Shown here piece after piece: positions 38,915-43,107 of a DNA stretch of 43,107 bases. Below the pieces are notes generated by a model. That model did not search any database, was not told the DNA's origin, and worked only from the letters and a program-made list of their open reading frames with translations. The stretch covers positions 1 through 43,107 of the forward strand of contig ONFU01000005.1 of NCBI GenBank assembly GCA_900317165.1. Reading direction: 5' to 3'. The translations under genes were made by a program, and so were the position numbers. This stretch comes from an uncultured Erysipelotrichaceae bacterium. GTDB lineage: Bacteria; Bacillota_I; Bacilli_A; RFN20; CAG-826. Numbering within the stretch: the first letter of the stretch is position 1; every line of letters starts with the position of its first letter.

Positions 38915-39031
38915 TCCGATAAGTCTTATAGATTTGAAAATTGGTCATACAAACTCCTTTATTATTGTTGGTAATATTCTACCGACATCTTTTCGTTTTT
39001 CAAAGATGGTTTAACACGGTAAACCCATAAA

Positions 39032-39052
39032 AGAAAACGCGGCCAAGCCGCG
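39032..39052 (-). terminator. Terminator of tRNA-Gly(CCC)
   Basis: Minus strand stem CGCGGC / GCCGCG with a 3-base loop, followed by TTTTCTTTTA. It lies 12 bases past the tRNA. Confidence 0.75.
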
Positions 39053-39063
39053 CATTGTTCTAA

Positions 39064-39137
39064 TGGAGCACCCTGCGGGAATCGAACCCGTGTGTCCAGC
39101 TTGGGAAGCTAGCGTTCTACCATTGAACTAAGGATGC
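39064..39137 (-). tRNA. tRNA-Gly (anticodon CCC)
   Basis: Minus strand cloverleaf: acceptor GCATCCT/AGGGTGC with one T-G pair, D arm GTTC..GAAC, anticodon loop TTCCCAA (CCC) on stem CTAGC/GCTGG, T arm CGGGT-TCGATTC-CCGCA, encoded CCA. Second Gly isoacceptor of the window. Confidence 0.92.
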
Positions 39138-39160
39138 ATCGTCGTTTTTCGACGGGGTGG

Positions 39161-39190
39161 ATTATACCCTTCGAGGGTTTAATCTTTCAA
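39161..39190 (-). promoter_or_regulatory. Promoter of tRNA-Gly(CCC)
   Basis: Minus strand -35 TTGAAA (39185-39190), 18-base spacer, -10 TATAAT (39161-39166), followed by a leader with the hairpin GTCG-AAAAA-CGAC. Confidence 0.8.
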
Positions 39191-39203
39191 CAGGGAGTTA
39201 CCT

Positions 39204-39890
39204 CTAGTCCTTCTTCCCTTTGACAACGACATTGACCCCGTGTTCCCTGGCGACACGTTGTGCAAATGCAATTGCCTCTGATTGACGGTAAAAGAAATGA
39301 ACCCGTCCATCGACTTTCACGGTCCAAGTCTTCGCCCCGACCCCTGCGTATTTCGGATCGAAACTAACCTTAGGGATTCTTGGGTCGCGTTCTGGTTTTG
39401 GAACAGAAGGGGTTTCTCCAGCCTTCTCTTTATTGGTTATTTCTTTGATGGTATCCGTTTCTTCTTCCTCTGGTTTTTCTTCCTCCGCTGGAGAAGGCAA
39501 TTCTTCTACCGGTTCATTAAGGGCTTTTTCAACGGCATTGAGGGTATCGAAGAAACGCTTCGTGGCAATGAAGGGACCAACGATGATAAAGGCTCCAAAG
39601 AAAGACCATAAATAAGCATGGTCGAACGAGGTTTTCTTTATATCGAGGTTCAGCTCTTCCGCTTTTTCCCTTATGGCATCCGCGCGGTTAGAGAACCAAA
39701 CTAGGGGAACGATAAGGAAAGTGATTAGTCCAAGGAGATAAGCAACCCAATACGGCATGCCTTTTTTCTTCCCAAAGCTTCCAATCTCCTCGCGGACTTC
39801 CTTCATATAGAAAACGAAGAAGATACCCATGGTGATGATATCTAACAGGCATAAGAGGATTCCTTTGCGATTCGTCTTCTGATAAGTCAT
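39204..39890 (-). CDS. Membrane protein with DUF4234-like N-terminus and DUF2188-like C-terminus
   Basis: 228 residues. Three hydrophobic segments (about 10-29, 45-66, 92-110); the first, with ITMGIFFVFYMKEV, resembles DUF4234. A Glu/Pro-rich linker (about 125-165) leads to a small C-terminal domain (about 185-228: TWTVKVDGRVHFFYRQSEAIAFAQRVAREHG) that fits DUF2188. Function unknown. No Shine-Dalgarno is present; TATGAT on the minus strand lies just 6 bases before the ATG, so the mRNA is probably leaderless. Confidence 0.65.
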   Translation of the reverse strand: MTYQKTNRKGILLCLLDIITMGIFFVFYMKEVREEIGSFGKKKGMPYWVAYLLGLITFLIVPLVWFSNRADAIREKAEELNLDIKKTSFDHAYLWSFFGAFIIVGPFIATKRFFDTLNAVEKALNEPVEELPSPAEEEKPEEEETDTIKEITNKEKAGETPSVPKPERDPRIPKVSFDPKYAGVGAKTWTVKVDGRVHFFYRQSEAIAFAQRVAREHGVNVVVKGKKD

Positions 39891-39896
39891 GGAAAA

Positions 39897-39902
39897 ATCA
39901 TA
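39897..39902 (-). promoter_or_regulatory. -10 box of a probable leaderless promoter (DUF2188-like gene)
   Basis: Minus strand TATGAT, 5 of 6 matches, with 6 bases (TTTTCC) before the ATG. The -35 position is weak and falls within the T run of the tRNA-Val terminator. Confidence 0.5.
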
Positions 39903-39913
39903 CTACAAAGCAA

Positions 39914-39942
39914 GAAAAAGAAAACCGCGTTACAAACGCGGT
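39914..39942 (-). terminator. Terminator of tRNA-Val
   Basis: Minus strand stem ACCGCGTT / AACGCGGT (the arms pair with one-base asymmetry around a short loop), followed by TTTCTTTTTCTTG. It lies 13 bases after the tRNA. Confidence 0.75.
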
Positions 39943-39954
39943 GCTTCGTTCACG

Positions 39955-40030
39955 TGGTGGGTGCTACAGGGATCGAACCTGTGACCTCCTGTACGTCAAA
40001 CAGGTGCTCTCCCAGCTGAGCTAAACACCC
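39955..40030 (-). tRNA. tRNA-Val (anticodon GAC)
   Basis: Minus strand cloverleaf: acceptor GGGTGTT/AGCACCC with one G-T, D arm AGCTCAGCTGGGAGAGC, anticodon loop TTGACGT (GAC) on stem CCTGT/ACAGG, T arm CACAG-GTTCGAT-CCCTGT region, encoded CCA. Confidence 0.92.
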
Positions 40031-40075
40031 ATGGGCTGGACATCCGTGAACGTACCGCCTTTAGCGGCATGCAAA

Positions 40076-40104
40076 ATTATAGAGGTGAGCAATAAGTTCT
40101 TCAA
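40076..40104 (-). promoter_or_regulatory. Promoter of tRNA-Val
   Basis: Minus strand -35 TTGAAG (40099-40104), 17-base spacer, -10 TATAAT (40076-40081), about 45 bases before the tRNA 5' end. Confidence 0.75.
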
Positions 40105-40207
40105 GAGCCAATTTTTCGCGATAAAATCGCACTTTTCCCGTTTTTGTTCGAAATATTTATTTTGTCTATCGCTAATCTTAAGGAAAGAACAAAAACCTCT
40201 TCTATGT

Positions 40208-40213
40208 TATAAT
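40208..40213 (+). promoter_or_regulatory. Extended -10 box of the M13 peptidase gene
   Basis: TGT-TATAAT, a perfect -10 with the TGn extension, 26 bases before the ATG. The -35 region is weak. Confidence 0.6.
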
Positions 40214-40239
40214 CTCCTTTGAAAAGGAGAATTTCCATT

Positions 40240-42144
40240 ATGAGCAACAAACCAAGAATCCAGGATGACCTTTATCATCACGTGAACGGGGAATGGCTAG
40301 AGAAGGCCGTTATTCCTAACGATAGGCCTACCACCGGTGGGTTTTCCGATCTCGACCAAGAGGTTGAGAAACTGTTGATGAACGAATTCAAGGAATTCGC
40401 GGATGGCAAGCTTTCCACCGATATCGAAGAGATGAACGACGCCATCCGTCTATATAAGAAGATAGTCGACGCCAAAAGAAGGAATGAAGAAGGCATTAAA
40501 CCGATCCTCCCTCTTTTAGAGAGAATCAAGAACATCAAAACCGTTGATGACCTTAACAAGAATGCCGCTGATTTGATGCTAAATAACATTGACTTACCGC
40601 TTAACGGCGGAGTCACCGAGGATATGGCCGATGCGACCAAGCACTCCTTCATCCTCCTTGGACCGGACATCATTTTGCCGGATACCACCTATTATGAAGA
40701 TGGCAATCAAGCCGGCCAACAATTGCTACAGGTCTACGCTCAAATGGCGGATGCCTTACTTCAATTCACTCCGTTAAGTGAGGAAGAGAGAAAACAATAT
40801 GTCGCGGATACCCTCGCTTTCGACGCTTTGGTCGCTAAACGCGTCAAGAGCCAAGTCGAATGGGCGGATTATGTCAACAACCATAACCCAATGGATATCG
40901 AGGAAGTCGCCGAATACGTCAAACCTCTTGATATCAAGCGCGTCCTTAAGGAAATATTCGGGAAAAACACCCCCAAGACCATTATCGTCTATGATCCTAG
41001 GGCCATTAAGGAATTCAGCCTTTTCTTCTCTGAAGAGACCTTGCCTCTATATGTCCATTGGTGCTATGTCATGGCCCTTGTTAAGGGTAGCAGAAGCCTC
41101 TCAACCAATTTGAAGAAACTCGGAAACACCTATAGAAGAATTCTAACCGGCGTTGCGGAAGATCCTGTCATCGAAAAGGAAGCCTATCAAGTTGTAGGAC
41201 GCGTCTTTGCTGAGCCAATTGGGGTCTATTATGGCCGTAAATATTTTGGTGAAGAAGCCAAGAAAGACGTCGTCTCCTTAGTCCACCAAATCATCGATAC
41301 CTATAAGAATAGGGTCAGGAAAAATTCCTTCTTGGAGGAATCGACAAAGGAAAAGGCTATTCTTAAGCTTTCTACGATTGCCGTCAAGATGGGCTATCCC
41401 GATGTAATCGATCCGTTCTACAAAGAGCTTAAGGTCAATGAAGAGGATTCTTATTTCGAGGCGATGCAAAAACTCATGAAAGCCAAAATCCGTCATAACC
41501 TCGAGGATTTGACAAAGCCTGTCGACAGGAACAAATGGGCGATGCCGGGACATATGGTCAACGCCTGCTATAACCCAAGCGCGAACGACATCACCTTCCC
41601 AGCCGCCATATTGCAAAAGCCATTCTATTCAATCCATCAATCCGTTAGTGAGAACCTAGGCGGAATTGGCGCGGTCATCGGACACGAAATCTCTCATGCC
41701 TTTGATAATAACGGTGCCCATTTTGATGAAAACGGAAACCTCTTCGATTGGTGGAAGGAATCAGATTTCAAGGCCTTCAAGGAACTCACCAACGACATGA
41801 TCAAGCAATTCGATGGCATTCCTTTCCATGGAGGAAAGGTCAACGGTGAGCTTGTCGTCAGTGAGAATATCGCCGATAACGGTGGCATGGGTGTCACGAT
41901 TGAGATTATGCATAAGCTTGATAAGCCTGACTTCAAAGCCTACTTCATCAACTGGGCGAAGGTCTGGTGCATGAAAGCCAAGGAAGAATACATCAACCTC
42001 CTTCTTGCTAGCGACGTCCATTCTCCCGCGGAACTTAGGGCGAACATGCAAGTCCGCAACTTCGACGAATGGTATGAAACATTCGACGTCAAAGAAACGG
42101 ATAAAATGTTCATTCCAAAGGAAAAACGCATCTCCATTTGGTAA
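40240..42144 (+). CDS. pepO: M13 family zinc metallopeptidase (PepO-like endopeptidase)
   Basis: 634 residues from ATG 40240, preferred over a TTG seven codons earlier because the AAAAGGAG site lies between the two and suits the ATG. Zinc motif HEISH at 482-486 (GAVIGHEISHAFDNNG) and the third ligand Glu542 in SENIADNGG (ENxAD). The C-terminal region ends FIPKEKRISIW, the PepO-type substrate-binding end (W-terminus typical). There is no signal peptide or membrane helix, so it is cytosolic, as lactic bacterial PepO, where it cuts short peptides taken up by the cell. Own promoter and terminator. Confidence 0.94.
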   Translation: MSNKPRIQDDLYHHVNGEWLEKAVIPNDRPTTGGFSDLDQEVEKLLMNEFKEFADGKLSTDIEEMNDAIRLYKKIVDAKRRNEEGIKPILPLLERIKNIKTVDDLNKNAADLMLNNIDLPLNGGVTEDMADATKHSFILLGPDIILPDTTYYEDGNQAGQQLLQVYAQMADALLQFTPLSEEERKQYVADTLAFDALVAKRVKSQVEWADYVNNHNPMDIEEVAEYVKPLDIKRVLKEIFGKNTPKTIIVYDPRAIKEFSLFFSEETLPLYVHWCYVMALVKGSRSLSTNLKKLGNTYRRILTGVAEDPVIEKEAYQVVGRVFAEPIGVYYGRKYFGEEAKKDVVSLVHQIIDTYKNRVRKNSFLEESTKEKAILKLSTIAVKMGYPDVIDPFYKELKVNEEDSYFEAMQKLMKAKIRHNLEDLTKPVDRNKWAMPGHMVNACYNPSANDITFPAAILQKPFYSIHQSVSENLGGIGAVIGHEISHAFDNNGAHFDENGNLFDWWKESDFKAFKELTNDMIKQFDGIPFHGGKVNGELVVSENIADNGGMGVTIEIMHKLDKPDFKAYFINWAKVWCMKAKEEYINLLLASDVHSPAELRANMQVRNFDEWYETFDVKETDKMFIPKEKRISIW

Positions 42145-42147
42145 TAG

Positions 42148-42172
42148 AAAGGGCACGCACGTGCCCTTTTTC
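42148..42172. terminator. Shared terminator between pepO-like gene and mntP
   Basis: GGGCAC / GTGCCC with a 4-base loop, flanked by AAA and TTTTT, so it works on both strands for the convergent genes. Confidence 0.8.
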
Positions 42173-42175
42173 AAT

Positions 42176-42805
42176 TCATAGATAATGTTCGAGGATTACC
42201 CAAACGGCTAGACCAATAAGGATAATTCCCCCGATGATCCCCGCGATTTCATATTTGCCGCGGAATAATTTCATAATCTGTTTGCCAAGGAACAAGCCCA
42301 CAAGGGACATGCAGAATGTTATGACCAAAACGATTGATACATGTAACCAAACCGTCGTGGTATTCGATAATCCTGCGTGCAGGGCTACGCCTGCCGCCAA
42401 AGCGTCTACCGCGGTGGCAAAGCCATAGAATATGACTTCTTTCACGGAGAAAACGCGTTCCTTCTTTTCTTCTTCGCTTTTCCTTAAGGCAAGAATCGAT
42501 TCGATTAACATCTTCCCACCGATTAAAAGCAATAAGCCAAACGCTAGCCAAGCAACGATTAAGGAAGCGATAGATCCGGCTTCAGATCCCGCCACTCCTC
42601 CAGCAATGTGTTCGACGAGTTCGACAATCCAGAAGCCTACCAAAGGCATCAAGGCCTGCATGACTCCGAACGTCGCGGCAATGAAGAATATCTTTTTCTT
42701 ATTGATATCCTTATAGGTTAAGCCGTCCACCAAAGCAACGGAAAAAGCATCCGCGGATAAGCCGAGGCCTAGAAGTGCAATTTGGATGATGATGTCAAAT
42801 GTCAT
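42176..42805 (-). CDS. mntP: Manganese efflux pump MntP
   Basis: 209 residues with six hydrophobic segments, near the usual ~190. Both repeats carry the family Asp motifs: GLSADAFSVAL (first) and ATAVDALAAGVAL (second), and FGVMQALMPLVG is the diagnostic MntP loop. It exports Mn2+ across the cytoplasmic membrane when the metal is in excess. The ATG at 42805 is preferred to a TTG 17 codons earlier because residues before it look unlike the family. No Shine-Dalgarno is visible, and no yybP-ykoY (Mn2+) riboswitch can be recognised in the short leader. Confidence 0.93.
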   Translation of the reverse strand: MTFDIIIQIALLGLGLSADAFSVALVDGLTYKDINKKKIFFIAATFGVMQALMPLVGFWIVELVEHIAGGVAGSEAGSIASLIVAWLAFGLLLLIGGKMLIESILALRKSEEEKKERVFSVKEVIFYGFATAVDALAAGVALHAGLSNTTTVWLHVSIVLVITFCMSLVGLFLGKQIMKLFRGKYEIAGIIGGIILIGLAVWVILEHYL

Positions 42806-42894
42806 ATACGAATGGCTTTTTGCCGCAAGGGAAACAATAGACCATTTTTCTATCAATTCAAGTTTTTAATGAAAAACAGATACATGTCCCCATT

Positions 42895-42932
42895 AAAAAA
42901 GCTGCTAACCTTGAAGCTAGCAGCTTAATTAA
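42895..42932 (-). terminator. Terminator of the partial gene at the right edge
   Basis: Minus strand stem AAGCTGCTA / TTAGCAGCTT, a 9-10 bp stem with a ~9-base loop, followed by TTTTTTAATG. It lies 10 bases after the stop at 42942. Confidence 0.8.
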
Positions 42933-42941
42933 TCTAGAAGA

Positions 42942-43107
42942 TTATGCGTAGACCAACCTGACTTCTTCCTTGAAGAGGAGACGGTAGTCGGTGACGTTAT
43001 GGTCGAGCTCGATCTCAACGTTCATGTCGGCGTCGATATCGAAGGTGCAGAAGTCAAGGTACATGCCTTCGGTTTCGCTTAGTCCGAGGGTCGCGTATTG
43101 CGCGTTA
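42942..43107 (-). CDS. C-terminal end of an unknown protein (5' end outside window)
   Basis: The last 54 codons and stop of a frame that continues beyond the right edge. Segments read GLSETEGMYLDFCTFDID and DYRLLFKEEVRLVYA. No family recognised. Codon usage (many GAC, CTC, ACC) matches the well-expressed genes of the window. A clean terminator follows. Confidence 0.65.
   Translation of the reverse strand, partial: NAQYATLGLSETEGMYLDFCTFDIDADMNVEIELDHNVTDYRLLFKEEVRLVYA

Noticed and set aside
42806-42860. yybP-ykoY manganese riboswitch before mntP
   Set aside because: The leader is too short, and none of the conserved loops can be recognised.
1-43107. CRISPR arrays, insertion sequences, prophage genes and rRNA
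   Set aside because: I saw no regularly spaced repeats, transposase or integrase motifs, phage structural genes or rRNA sequence in the window.
1-43107. UGA read as tryptophan (mycoplasma code)
   Set aside because: UGA ends several clear genes in ATGA overlaps (8674-8677, 3167-3170) and Trp is coded by TGG throughout.

Overview
The window looks like chromosomal DNA from a low-to-moderate-GC Firmicutes/Tenericutes-type bacterium, perhaps an uncultured gut member of the Bacilli or Erysipelotrichia side. Support comes from AAGGAGG-type ribosome binding sites, a CdaA-type c-di-AMP synthase, a minimal Gram-positive Tad-like locus and a lipoprotein signal. There are no outer-membrane genes. UGA is a normal stop (ATGA overlaps at 8674-8677 and 3167-3170), so this is not mycoplasma code. 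The species cannot be named from the sequence alone.

Layout. 1-1320 is visibly more AT-rich than the rest. It holds the end of a MATE transporter, a small unknown gene and a decayed reading frame, and it abuts a tRNA-Asn/tRNA-Glu pair. 1644-1889 is acyl carrier protein. 1998-6689 is one tightly packed eight-gene minus-strand operon for a minimal Tad-type pilus: a small cytosolic protein, an exported beta-rich protein, a TadE-like protein, the TadA/CpaF ATPase, TadB, TadC, a second TadE-like protein and a 48-residue pilin with the strongest ribosome binding site. 6847-12955 has a guanylate-kinase-like gene, two CNNM/CBS proteins, a 743-residue membrane protein with six copies of a 15-residue motif, and a diacylglycerol-kinase-like gene. 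13142-18244 has hslO, gltX with an adjacent tRNA-Glu, tRNA-Gly, and a cdaA-deoD-NERD operon.

18411-37962 is largely a cell-surface and glycan region. It contains a GH3-glycosyltransferase-UDP-galactopyranose mutase operon, a diguanylate cyclase, a membrane-anchored GH3 with a partner membrane protein, a SASA-type esterase lipoprotein, a MacB/FtsX-type ABC transporter and a 1502-residue surface subtilase. 38046-43107 has two membrane proteins of unknown role, tRNA-Gly(CCC), tRNA-Val, a cytosolic M13 peptidase, MntP and the end of an unknown gene.

The most interesting points are the compact Tad-like operon with no prepilin peptidase in the window and two unrecognised components, four or five apparently leaderless genes whose -10 box lies 6-10 bases before the start codon, the six-copy helical motif protein, two GH3 enzymes with swapped domain order, a NERD protein that has lost its catalytic residues, and an AT-rich segment ending at the 3' end of a tRNA gene.
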